Source of the DNA: Candidatus Enterococcus moelleringii
Lineage (GTDB): Bacteria > Bacillota > Bacilli > Lactobacillales > Enterococcaceae
Length of the DNA: 45,895 bases
Reading direction: 5' to 3'
Assembly: GCF_017377575.1 (NCBI RefSeq)
Contig: NZ_JAFREM010000042.1
Location: 1-45,895, forward strand
Each line of letters starts with the position of its first letter. Within the stretch, counting starts at the first letter, position 1. Positions 7,650 through 14,715 of the stretch are shown piece by piece. Under the pieces are notes generated by a model that saw only the letters and a list, made by a program, of their open reading frames with translations, was not told the DNA's origin and searched no databases. The position numbers and the translations under genes were made by a program.

Positions 7650-7690
7650 CTCTTACATTCTAATGTAAGAGTAAAATATAAAAAAATCAA
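7650..7690 (-). promoter_or_regulatory. STAND ATPase promoter with palindromic operator over the -10 box
   Basis: On the minus strand TTGATT (7690-7685) and TACATT (7667-7662) are 17 bp apart. The -10 box lies inside a perfect inverted repeat: CTCTTACATT (7650-7659), two bases, AATGTAAGAG (7662-7671). A 10-bp-arm palindrome over the -10 and start point is a classic repressor operator arrangement. Confidence 0.65.
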
Positions 7691-7796
7691 GTGATATTAA
7701 AAATATGGCCAACTAAACCAAATAAACCAGAAAAACCAAAAAAATATCATCCAATGCTGTCAGAGTAAGGATTTAGCGCTTTTTTTAATCTGGTCA

Positions 7797-7853
7797 AAAC
7801 GATCGTTTGTTGGTAACGTTGTCCGTAAATTGTTGATTTATCAATGATAAAAT
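7797..7853 (+). promoter_or_regulatory. Upstream region of the LPXTG gene: 12-bp palindrome and extended -10
   Basis: AAACGATCGTTT (7797-7808) is a perfect 12-bp palindrome. TGATAAAAT (7845-7853) is a TGn-extended -10 box about 100 bases before the start codon. Between 7860 and 7913 an imperfect inverted repeat (AAGTATTTGC and GCAAAATACTT) could fold in the 5' leader. Confidence 0.45.
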
Positions 7854-7951
7854 AATTAAAAGTATTTGCTTTTTTAAAAGTCTGGACCGAAACTACACGG
7901 ATGCAAAATACTTAACGAGTCAAAAATGGGAATCCAAAAAAGGAGTTAAAA

Positions 7952-10645
7952 ATGAAAAAGACACGAATGATGCGTTACGAAAAAAAGATGTTGCAGCAAA
8001 ACAAACGGAATAGACGCTTCTACCAAGTAACAACGGTTATGACATTGATTTGCCCGATGGTATTAGGCACAGTTAGTGCGCTGGCTGAGGAGACTGCCCC
8101 GGAACAAGCAACAACCGCAACTACAGCGGGCCTTGCTGACAACATCTTGCCGAGTGCTGAACCAGCACCTTTTGAATCAGTTGCTCCACAAGAACTAGTG
8201 GAAACTGAACAACCAGAAGCAGCAGAAGTACCTGTTGTTGAAGAAATACCAGCTGAAGTTACAACTGATGAAACTGAAGCCAGCACAGCATTACCTGAGG
8301 AAACTGAGACTCAAGCAACAACAGTGCCGCAACCAGAAGTACAAGCGCAGGCCAGCGATCCTAGTCCTGAAGAAGAGACCGAGGAGTCAGCAGCAAAAAT
8401 CGAAACGGTCAGTGTAGTTATCCATTGTACAGACAACAAAAACAATGTCTTAAAAGAAGAAACAGTTAGTGTGCCAGTGAACGAATCCCGCGTATTTACG
8501 GCACCAGAAATCGCTGGTTATAAATTTTATTATACCTATCCGGCGATCGATGATCCGAATTCGATGGTAACCACCGATTATCAAAACAAAAACTATGTAG
8601 TCTCACCAGCAGGAGTTGGTACAACACAACCTATCCACTTACAATTTGGCTATCGCAAAATTATTTCGAAGAATTACAGTGCTACTTTCCGAACTAGTGA
8701 GGCTGAGGCATTTGTTAATGTAGATGGTGAAAGTTATTGGTTTGACGTTATTGATGAAACTGGCTGGAATGTTGGCTCAATTTCTTGTAGGTTTCCTAGT
8801 ACGGAATCCAATGAATTCAAATGGACAGCTTGGGATTATGATGCCAATTATTCGATAGAAGGATCCGGTGGACAAAGTGGCGTACCGATCAGCTATGAAA
8901 TCGATGGGGCAAAATATACTGTTACGGTGATTGTTGATCAACGTGTACCCGTAAGCTATTCAACGATTTCTTTCGCTGTTGAAGGAAATGGAACGCTCTC
9001 AGATGCTGGTTCGATTGAAAAAAGAAATGGCTATTATTTAACGGCGCAAGAACTGCCAACAGCCAATGCAGCTCCAGGCTATCATTTTGTCGGCTGGCGA
9101 GTAAGTGATCAAGATTGGTTCTCTTATGGTATGTCGATTGGCCAAGACATAACGATTACAGCAGTCTTTGAAGCTGGAGATCTGGATTGGTCGAAGTATG
9201 ACGCGTATCTAGCCAACTATGAAGCTTATGTTCAATTGAAGGACGTTTATGAGCATTTCAACTTATTTAGTGATTGGGAAGCTTGGAATACGATTTACCA
9301 AACATATGTGGATTTTAGAAATCGTACAGGTATGTCACAAAAGGAAATCGATCGTGAGGCGGCTCCTTTATCGGGAATGAATCTGAATTATATTGACCAC
9401 TACTTTATGTTCGGAGTGAAGATAGAAGAGCGCATTCGGGATGTTTTCGATTCACTTCAAGCTGTTTATCGCGATACTACCAGTTACACAAGTGATTCCA
9501 AGCAGAATTTTAATGACGCGTATTTGAAAATAAACGACCTATTTGAACAGCAGGAACTACAAAACGGCGTTTACGAGCGCGAATTATTTAACGCTTACCA
9601 AGAGATGGTAGATGCCCGCACGCAATTAGTGAGAAATGATGGTACCAAAACCTTAACAGGAATAAATCTCGTTCCTATAAAGGGGTTCTCTTATGACGGG
9701 GAATTGCAGCCATTTTCGAATTTCATGATTCAACACAGTTATTCAGATGGTACTCACGAAGACCTGCTTCTTAACAAAAATGACTACATCATCTCCACTG
9801 GTAACGAGAATGATGTCATCACTGATGAAGGAATCATCTTCAATGGTGTTGGTGAGCGGAGTATTTCCGTGATCTACGATAGCTATCAAACTAGCTGCGT
9901 CTATTCTGTTAACGATATTCCAACTCCAGCAGAAGACTTTACAAAAGCAAAAGAAGCTTTGGAGCTTTTCAATGCTTTAAATAAAGCTGATTACACCCCA
10001 GAATCTTGGGAAGAGATGTTAGATATGCTGGCTGCTACTTCAGTTGACGGAATTCCAGCTAACGAAGTGTTGCAAGAGATGGTTGATGGAACGCATCCAG
10101 CAGAATTTCACCAATCGGATGTAGACTGGATGACGGCTGCTGTCAATATGGCGATGAATAGCTTAGTGAAAAAAGATACCGGCGGAAATAACGGAAACGG
10201 TGGAAACACTGGTGATGGAGGAAATAGCGGAAACGAAGGCGGTAATGGAGCAGGAAATAACGGATCAGGTAACAACGATGGTTCCGATAATGGTAACAAC
10301 AGCGGGGCCAACAATAACGATGGTGGTTCAGGCAAAGATGACGGGGCTAACGACAAGACTGACCCAGCAGATACCACCAATCCAAAAGGAAATGCCAACA
10401 CCACTGATCAAAATGCTGCAAAACCAACCAACACGAATGCTGGCTCAACGAAAGATGAAGTAAAAACCGTTAACAAGTACAGTCAAGCAAATACTCAAGG
10501 AACAACTCAAGGAACGGCGACCGATGCCAAAGGCTTGCCGCAAACTGGCGAAAAAGGTTCATTTATTTTAACGCTGGTAGGTATGTCGACTCTAGGAGTA
10601 GCTTTGACGGGCGCGTTTTTGAAGAGTCGGAAGAAGTTTGAATAA
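7952..10645 (+). CDS. LPXTG-anchored multidomain surface protein
   Basis: The 897-aa protein starts with a long basic N-region and signal peptide ending near ALAEE, after AAAGGAG (7939-7945). An Ala/Glu/Pro/Thr-rich stalk (45-155) follows. Then come a MucBP-like beta segment (about 152-235), an InlB-repeat-like segment ending GYHFVGWRV...ITAVFE (about 330-405), a helical FIVAR-like region (405-560), an Ig-like segment (about 565-660) and a second FIVAR-like helix bundle. A Gly/Asn/Asp-rich spacer (about 735-800) precedes LPQTG (862-866), a hydrophobic helix and a basic tail, so sortase A should anchor it to peptidoglycan. The layout suggests an adhesin. The ligand is unknown. It is divergent from the STAND gene. 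Confidence 0.88.
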   Translation: MKKTRMMRYEKKMLQQNKRNRRFYQVTTVMTLICPMVLGTVSALAEETAPEQATTATTAGLADNILPSAEPAPFESVAPQELVETEQPEAAEVPVVEEIPAEVTTDETEASTALPEETETQATTVPQPEVQAQASDPSPEEETEESAAKIETVSVVIHCTDNKNNVLKEETVSVPVNESRVFTAPEIAGYKFYYTYPAIDDPNSMVTTDYQNKNYVVSPAGVGTTQPIHLQFGYRKIISKNYSATFRTSEAEAFVNVDGESYWFDVIDETGWNVGSISCRFPSTESNEFKWTAWDYDANYSIEGSGGQSGVPISYEIDGAKYTVTVIVDQRVPVSYSTISFAVEGNGTLSDAGSIEKRNGYYLTAQELPTANAAPGYHFVGWRVSDQDWFSYGMSIGQDITITAVFEAGDLDWSKYDAYLANYEAYVQLKDVYEHFNLFSDWEAWNTIYQTYVDFRNRTGMSQKEIDREAAPLSGMNLNYIDHYFMFGVKIEERIRDVFDSLQAVYRDTTSYTSDSKQNFNDAYLKINDLFEQQELQNGVYERELFNAYQEMVDARTQLVRNDGTKTLTGINLVPIKGFSYDGELQPFSNFMIQHSYSDGTHEDLLLNKNDYIISTGNENDVITDEGIIFNGVGERSISVIYDSYQTSCVYSVNDIPTPAEDFTKAKEALELFNALNKADYTPESWEEMLDMLAATSVDGIPANEVLQEMVDGTHPAEFHQSDVDWMTAAVNMAMNSLVKKDTGGNNGNGGNTGDGGNSGNEGGNGAGNNGSGNNDGSDNGNNSGANNNDGGSGKDDGANDKTDPADTTNPKGNANTTDQNAAKPTNTNAGSTKDEVKTVNKYSQANTQGTTQGTATDAKGLPQTGEKGSFILTLVGMSTLGVALTGAFLKSRKKFE

Positions 10646-10711
10646 AAGTGGATTTAGCCGTGAAGCTAAAGACACTAAATTAATTGATAGTTAGAATTTC
10701 GAATAAGTACA

Positions 10712-10756
10712 AGTACCGAGTCAGTCGTAGAACTCTTAATCGATTGACTCGGTACT
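10712..10756. repeat. Long inverted repeat without a T-run
   Basis: Two 16-base arms (10712-10727 and 10741-10756, outer ends AGTACCGAGTCA and TGACTCGGTACT) pair with a single G-U. A 13-base loop separates them and no T-run follows. It may protect the 3' end of the LPXTG transcript, or be a symmetric protein-binding site. A smaller stem, TTTAGC...GCTAAA (10653-10670), lies just after the stop codon. Confidence 0.6.
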
Positions 10757-10893
10757 GCTAACTAAGGAATTTAAGTCGCTATAAACTCCAACAATCGTAT
10801 CATCACGCTATGTTTTGTGTGTCACTTTGTCAAGAGTTGGTAGGAAGACACTCGTAAGTTGTTAAAGGTCAAAAAAAGAAAGAGGGAATAGCA

Positions 10894-11166
10894 ATGTCAG
10901 AAGATAATAACAAGTGGAAAAAAGCGGATAAAGCTCTGGATGTAGCCGGATTTACGCTGCACTCAATTTTGCGAATCGTTCAAGCTTTGTTTAGCGGCGG
11001 CTTTGGATTATGGCTATTGTGGTATCAGTTTATCTACGAACCAGTTCCTGATTTTTTGGGTCGAGTACCTGAAGGCCCTCCTTGGTGGACATTTATAGCT
11101 GCCATCGCTTTATTTTACAATGCATATCGTTCTGTTTCCGGGCAATCGTTTATTGGTTTAGGCTAA
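10894..11166 (+). CDS. Small membrane protein of unknown function
   Basis: A 90-aa protein with a charged N-terminus (about 1-20), a hydrophobic segment at about 22-47, a Pro/Gly-rich loop containing EPVPDFLGRVPEGPPWW, and a second segment at about 65-80. AGAGGGAA precedes the ATG. It is the first of a run of same-strand membrane proteins and lipoproteins ending at 13688. No family is recognised. Confidence 0.65.
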   Translation: MSEDNNKWKKADKALDVAGFTLHSILRIVQALFSGGFGLWLLWYQFIYEPVPDFLGRVPEGPPWWTFIAAIALFYNAYRSVSGQSFIGLG

Positions 11167-11195
11167 CGAAACTCCCGAACTAGGAGGGGAAGCAA

Positions 11196-11390
11196 ATGGA
11201 CGTATATAAAACGATTGGAAAGTTTTGGGTAGCAGGCTGGTTGATCATTGGTGTTCCGTATTGCTTAATCGCTCATGTTTCATTTGGCGAGCTAGTTGAG
11301 TCCTTTATCTTTGTAACTATTTTTCTAGGTGTTCTATTTGGTTTCGGCGAAATAAGAGACTATATCAGAAAGCGCGCAAGTGAGGACTGA
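11196..11390 (+). CDS. Small two-helix membrane protein
   Basis: A 64-aa protein with hydrophobic segments at about 9-28 and 33-52 and a basic/acidic tail, RDYIRKRASED. AGGAGGGG lies just before the ATG. It starts 29 bases after the previous small membrane protein and is probably co-transcribed with it. No function can be assigned. Confidence 0.65.
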   Translation: MDVYKTIGKFWVAGWLIIGVPYCLIAHVSFGELVESFIFVTIFLGVLFGFGEIRDYIRKRASED

Positions 11391-11479
11391 GATTGGTGCA
11401 TCGCAAGAGCAAATTTTGGTTGTAAGAATTCTTTTTGCATGATGCGCTAACTATTCTTTGAATAAAGGTGGGGAATGTT

Positions 11480-11935
11480 TTGAAGAAAAAAGGAATTATC
11501 ATTCTATTGTTTCTAGTATTGATTATGACAGGCTGCTCTAAAGAGAAAAATTTTGTTGGAACTTGGGAAGCGGATCTGTTAAACCAATCGGCTCGTGATG
11601 GCGCAGGGGAACTGTCCAAAGAAATGTACGGAGGGGTCTTGGGTTCATTTGCCTCGCTTTTAGCTGATGAAATTCATTGGAATGCCACAATGGAAATTCG
11701 TGAAGACGGGACATTGACCATGAGCAACGGGATGGAGTTTACAGCAAATTGGGAATTGGATGGCGACACAATAATTATCAGTGGAAAAAACATATCAGGT
11801 ACAGCAACATTGTCGGATGATCAGAAAACACTCTATTTCAAAAATACAGTATCCTCGGAGGATTCTGGTACAGAGGATGGTTTAATGGTGGGCAGTGACA
11901 GCTTAGATTTTGAGTTTACTAGGAAGGAAGAGTAG
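11480..11935 (+). CDS. Lipoprotein, probably beta-rich extracellular domain
   Basis: From a TTG start at 11480 (GGTGGGG upstream) the product is MKKKGIIILLFLVLIMTGC, a type II signal peptide with lipobox Met-Thr-Gly-Cys, followed by about 130 residues. The mature part includes FVGTWEAD, MEIREDGTLTMSNG and the sequence from DTIIISGKN to LSDDQKTLYF. This strand-and-turn pattern resembles the small lipocalin-like DUFs of Firmicutes lipoproteins. It is anchored outside the membrane. A GTG at 11468 is in frame but overlaps the ribosome binding site. The next lipoprotein starts two bases after its stop, so the two are co-transcribed. Confidence 0.75.
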   Translation: MKKKGIIILLFLVLIMTGCSKEKNFVGTWEADLLNQSARDGAGELSKEMYGGVLGSFASLLADEIHWNATMEIREDGTLTMSNGMEFTANWELDGDTIIISGKNISGTATLSDDQKTLYFKNTVSSEDSGTEDGLMVGSDSLDFEFTRKEE

Positions 11936-11937
11936 GA

Positions 11938-12336
11938 ATGACAAAAAAAGTTAGGGTTTTGATAGTTCTTGCACTTACTGTACTCATGCTGGCAAGTTGC
12001 GGAAAGAAAAAAGATTTAACAGCATCAGATTTTCCGCTCATCGATGAAGGGTTATCGGAGGAGGAGCTTGTTTCGCAGGTTGGAAAACCTCATGAAAAAG
12101 TTTCAGATGCCTTGAACATTATGTCAATTCAAGCAGATTTGTTAAGCGGTGAACTGAGCAGCGGTTCTTCGGTAATGGACTATGAAAAAAGCTGGAATGC
12201 TATCTCAGGCGGTGATCCGGAAAAATGTTACATTTATCACTTAGCTGATAGTGATAATCAGGCGATGATTGCCTTTATTCTGGATAAACAAGTGATTATG
12301 ATTACCCGCAACCCAGTTATTTATGAAGAGGAATAA
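11938..12336 (+). CDS. Small lipoprotein with SmpA/OmlA-like motif
   Basis: A 132-aa lipoprotein whose signal peptide ends in lipobox LASC. The segment GLSEEELVSQVGKPHEK resembles the helix-then-Gly-Lys-Pro signature of SmpA/OmlA (BamE-like) folds, which Gram-positive lipoproteins also use. The ATG lies two bases after the previous stop, with GGAAGG upstream, so translation is coupled. A terminator follows. Function unknown. Confidence 0.75.
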   Translation: MTKKVRVLIVLALTVLMLASCGKKKDLTASDFPLIDEGLSEEELVSQVGKPHEKVSDALNIMSIQADLLSGELSSGSSVMDYEKSWNAISGGDPEKCYIYHLADSDNQAMIAFILDKQVIMITRNPVIYEEE

Positions 12337-12358
12337 ATACATGCTCAAACAGAGAAAC

Positions 12359-12387
12359 AGGGAGGCGCTCTTGTCTCCCTTTATTTT
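12359..12387 (+). terminator. Terminator of the first lipoprotein unit
   Basis: AGGGAG (12359-12364) pairs with CTCCCT (12375-12380) and is followed by TTATTTTTTT. Confidence 0.85.
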
Positions 12388-12445
12388 TTTAAGTAACACA
12401 AAAACTTGGAGAGTTAAAACTAATCATCGTTGAGGAGTGGGTTTT

Positions 12446-13054
12446 TTGAAAAAAATAAGAGTAGTAATTGTGCTGTTGGTTACGGTTATACTCAGTGGAT
12501 GCTCAAGGGATAAAGAATTTTCCAACGAAGAGATAGAGAAGCTGTATTTCGAACAAAGGGTCTTTAATTCAGCGAATAGTCTAAATTATCTGCTGCCAAC
12601 GGAAGAGTTGAATGAGATCACCAAAGACTATCTCGGTAAAACCTTCAACGAGCCAGAACTATCAGAGTTTGAAACCTCTTTTTATTCTGAATATTTTGGT
12701 TCCGAAGATACAGTATTTTCAATCAGAATCGAAAGCTATGGCTACCTTTACGAGGGACCAGGAGATGCCGAAAAACTATATAACGAGCGAAAAAACGATT
12801 CATACTATGATGAAAAAGTATTTTCGCTTTTTTCTGATATTGGAGAAGGTGTTTTAGTGTCCACTAAAGGTAACAGCGATCCGAGTACCTACTGGATTAA
12901 CATAGAAGGAATTATGTTTACGGACCAGTCACAACTTATTACATTTCATTTAGGAAGCTCTGATGAACCGTATATGGAAGTTGAGGTTGCGGAAGAACTA
13001 GCAAGAAAAATCGCAAATAAAATCAATCAAAATTATCAAAATATGCGAGCTTAA
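12446..13054 (+). CDS. Lipoprotein, tandem paralogue A
   Basis: The TTG start at 12446 is spaced 8 bases from GAGGAG (12432-12437). The signal peptide MKKIRVVIVLLVTVILSGC has a lipobox. The 202-aa product is clearly related to the next gene. Both share an early YxEQRVF segment, a PxEExNE segment, SYGYLYEG versus TCGYGFKG, the ERKxN region, DIxEGVxxST, a FTDxSQ motif and the tail NYQxxR. It has no recognised family. The tandem duplication suggests surface lipoproteins that have diverged in specificity. Confidence 0.75.
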   Translation: MKKIRVVIVLLVTVILSGCSRDKEFSNEEIEKLYFEQRVFNSANSLNYLLPTEELNEITKDYLGKTFNEPELSEFETSFYSEYFGSEDTVFSIRIESYGYLYEGPGDAEKLYNERKNDSYYDEKVFSLFSDIGEGVLVSTKGNSDPSTYWINIEGIMFTDQSQLITFHLGSSDEPYMEVEVAEELARKIANKINQNYQNMRA

Positions 13055-13076
13055 AATGAGTATAGGGGTGTTGTTA

Positions 13077-13688
13077 GTGAAAAAAAGAGGGTGTTCTGTA
13101 TTTTTGTTATTGCTGCTCTACTTATTGGGCGGCTGTTCGAATGCTACGTTGTCCCAAGAAGAAATCAACGAAAGATATTTAGAACAAAGGGTTTTTACCA
13201 CAGATGAAAGTATCAAACCGTTACTATCTGTTGAGGAAATGAATGAATTAACCAGTCCGCACTTTAATACTTCCTTTACAGATCAAAAAACGTACACGCA
13301 AGAAAACTTTTTTATTGCCCATTATTCCTGTTCTACGGATATAAGTTTTTTTGTAGAAGTGTCTACTTGCGGTTATGGGTTTAAAGGTGTGGATGATGCT
13401 AATCTAACTTATGAAGAAAGAAAAGATAATCCTAATTATGGAGGACAGGCCCATAAGCTGTTGCCAGATATTGAAGAAGGAGTAGTATTATCAACCTTTA
13501 GCCCTCCGGTTGATCCTGACGGCTTTCAAGTTTGGATTGATGGATATATTTTCACAGATCGTTCACAGTATATTTACTTTCAGCTAACTAGTTTTGATGA
13601 AGCAGTCATGGAGCAGGAAACCGCTGAAGAGTTAGGCGAAAAATTAGCTAGACAGATATCTGATAATTATCAAAAGATTCGTGAGTAA
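13077..13688 (+). CDS. Lipoprotein, tandem paralogue B
   Basis: The probable GTG start at 13077 follows GGGGTG at good spacing; an ATG at 13056 is also in frame. The signal sequence VKKRGCSVFLLLLLYLLGGC ends in lipobox LGGC. The 203-aa product aligns along its whole length with the preceding lipoprotein and starts about 20 bases after it. Two extra cysteines in the middle (HYSCST and STCGYG) are absent from paralogue A and could form a disulfide. Function unknown. Confidence 0.75.
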   Translation: MKKRGCSVFLLLLLYLLGGCSNATLSQEEINERYLEQRVFTTDESIKPLLSVEEMNELTSPHFNTSFTDQKTYTQENFFIAHYSCSTDISFFVEVSTCGYGFKGVDDANLTYEERKDNPNYGGQAHKLLPDIEEGVVLSTFSPPVDPDGFQVWIDGYIFTDRSQYIYFQLTSFDEAVMEQETAEELGEKLARQISDNYQKIRE

Positions 13689-13825
13689 AATGGTTCCGAT
13701 GCCTAATGACTTGAGGTACATTATTCAAAATGTATTCACGCGAATAAAATATTGGGAAGATGAATAGACGGTGGACCTAGATAAGTTTTGATTAAAAGGC
13801 TACAATAATCAAAAAGGAGTCCCCC

Positions 13826-14131
13826 ATGAAAAAACTCTGTTTTGTCTTCGAAATCAATACCAACGTTCGGCCGGTGCTGAATCTTCTACCTTGGAGATAC
13901 ATGAACGGAGAAGAACTTGCTGAACATCTTTCTGGTAAGTATGAAGTGCTGTTTGATTATTTTAAGAACAAAGAAAATGCTGATTATTTGGTAGTGCCTA
14001 ATCCTAATGGCGGCTTTATTAACGAAACCGATTTGCCCGAGATACCTGTCGATCTAGAACTGTTTTTCACCAAAGATTTTCAGGCAATTGAAGCGGCAAT
14101 CGATCATTTCTTTAACGAAATGCAAAGATAA
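13826..14131 (+). CDS. Small soluble protein of unknown function
   Basis: A 101-aa cytosolic protein with AAAAAGGAG upstream of the ATG. It has an N-terminal strand (KKLCFVFEINTN), a central DYLVVPNPNGGF segment and a helical acidic end. No signal peptide or membrane helix is present. I do not recognise the family. It sits after the lipoprotein run and before a terminator. It might belong to that run as a small partner or immunity-like protein, but nothing shows this. Confidence 0.6.
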   Translation: MKKLCFVFEINTNVRPVLNLLPWRYMNGEELAEHLSGKYEVLFDYFKNKENADYLVVPNPNGGFINETDLPEIPVDLELFFTKDFQAIEAAIDHFFNEMQR

Positions 14132-14152
14132 GCCGGTATCGCCAGCTTTTTT
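14130..14152 (+). terminator. Weak terminator overlapping the stop of the 101-aa gene
   Basis: AAGCCGG (14130-14136) and CCAGCTT (14142-14148) form a short stem with one mismatch, followed by TTTT. Confidence 0.5.
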
Positions 14153-14172
14153 CAGAAAATTTACTGATCTTT

Positions 14173-14201
14173 TTGACACTTTCCTTTGAACATGTTATGA
14201 T
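14173..14201 (+). promoter_or_regulatory. Strong promoter of the ABC-F leader
   Basis: A perfect TTGACA (14173-14178), a 17-bp spacer and TATGAT (14196-14201). Transcription should start near 14208, about 500 bases before the ABC-F start codon. Confidence 0.85.
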
Positions 14202-14225
14202 TCTTGGCGAAAGAGGGAACATCTG

Positions 14226-14288
14226 ATGATATACAGCTATTATTTTAAATTCGTGAGAAAAGCAGCTCTTGACAGATTAATTCGATGA
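14226..14288 (+). CDS. Putative 20-aa leader peptide of the ABC-F attenuator
   Basis: The frame reads MIYSYYFKFVRKAALDRLIR, with GAGGGA 8 bases upstream. It begins about 18 bases after the predicted transcription start. It is rich in aromatic and basic residues, and its last codons form the 5' arm of the first leader stem. A ribosome stalled here would change the downstream folding. This is the arrangement seen for leader peptides of antibiotic-induced genes. Stalling itself is not shown. Confidence 0.5.
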   Translation: MIYSYYFKFVRKAALDRLIR

Positions 14289-14399
14289 AGCATTGTTAAG
14301 AGCATACAATAAAGGTTTAGACTTCATCGGAAACGCCCAGAGAAGGCAGGTTTATTTGGCATGCCTTGGTGTTTTCGATTTGGAAAAAATATTGTAGCT

Positions 14400-14431
14400 G
14401 CAGACAATTGCTGTTGTCTGCGGTTTTTTTT
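14400..14431 (+). terminator. Intrinsic terminator inside the ABC-F leader
   Basis: GCAGACAA (14400-14407) pairs with TTGTCTGC (14414-14421) and is followed by GG and eight T. It lies 285 bases upstream of the ABC-F start. Confidence 0.9.
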
Positions 14432-14463
14432 GTAAAGAAAAGATAGTTTTTCACAAATGATCG

Positions 14464-14573
14464 GTTAGTCGGACACGATTAGTGATGTCCGGCTTCCCAA
14501 ACTAACTTTGTCGACAATAAGCGAAAATTTTGAGAAATGTGAAAAACCATTTATCAAAATTTTAGTCTTATTG
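14464..14573. repeat. Two further hairpins between the leader terminator and the ABC-F gene
   Basis: The first is GTCGGACA (14468-14475) with TGTCCGGC (14486-14493), extended by GTTAGT/ACTAAC (14464-14506). The second is a long AT-rich stem. Its arms 14524-14539 and 14548-14563 pair over 16 positions with one mismatch, and CAATAAG (14515-14521) with CTTATTG (14567-14573) extends it. Neither has a T-run. They probably fold in the read-through mRNA or act as a processing site. Confidence 0.6.
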
Positions 14574-14715
14574 CTGTGATACACAACGATTGCCTTAGCA
14601 GAGTTGATGTAGAACAGTACCTAATCGGTGCTCCAAAGTTGGACGAGTTTGCGAAGCCTTTCGTATTTAGATGGATACCTATGAAAAAAGAAACAGTAAT
14701 GAGGAGAAAAACGTT

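Larger units (their letters stand above)
14208..14431 (+). ncRNA. Structured leader RNA of the ABC-F gene (candidate attenuator)
   Basis: This is the predicted transcript from the promoter at 14173-14201 to a terminator. It contains a 20-codon leader peptide frame. A stem CGATGAAG (14283-14290) with CTTCATCG (14322-14329) encloses ATTGT/ACAAT. A stem AAGGCA (14343-14348) with TGCCTT (14362-14367) follows, then the terminator. ATTGT (14391-14395) could instead pair with ACAAT (14404-14408) and so take the 5' arm of the terminator. This is the expected arrangement for drug- or stalling-dependent attenuation. An independent small RNA is the alternative. Confidence 0.55.

Noticed and set aside
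10108-10404. Proline-rich minus-strand open frame
   Set aside because: It is the antisense shadow of the Gly/Asn-rich spacer of the LPXTG gene and has no ribosome binding site.
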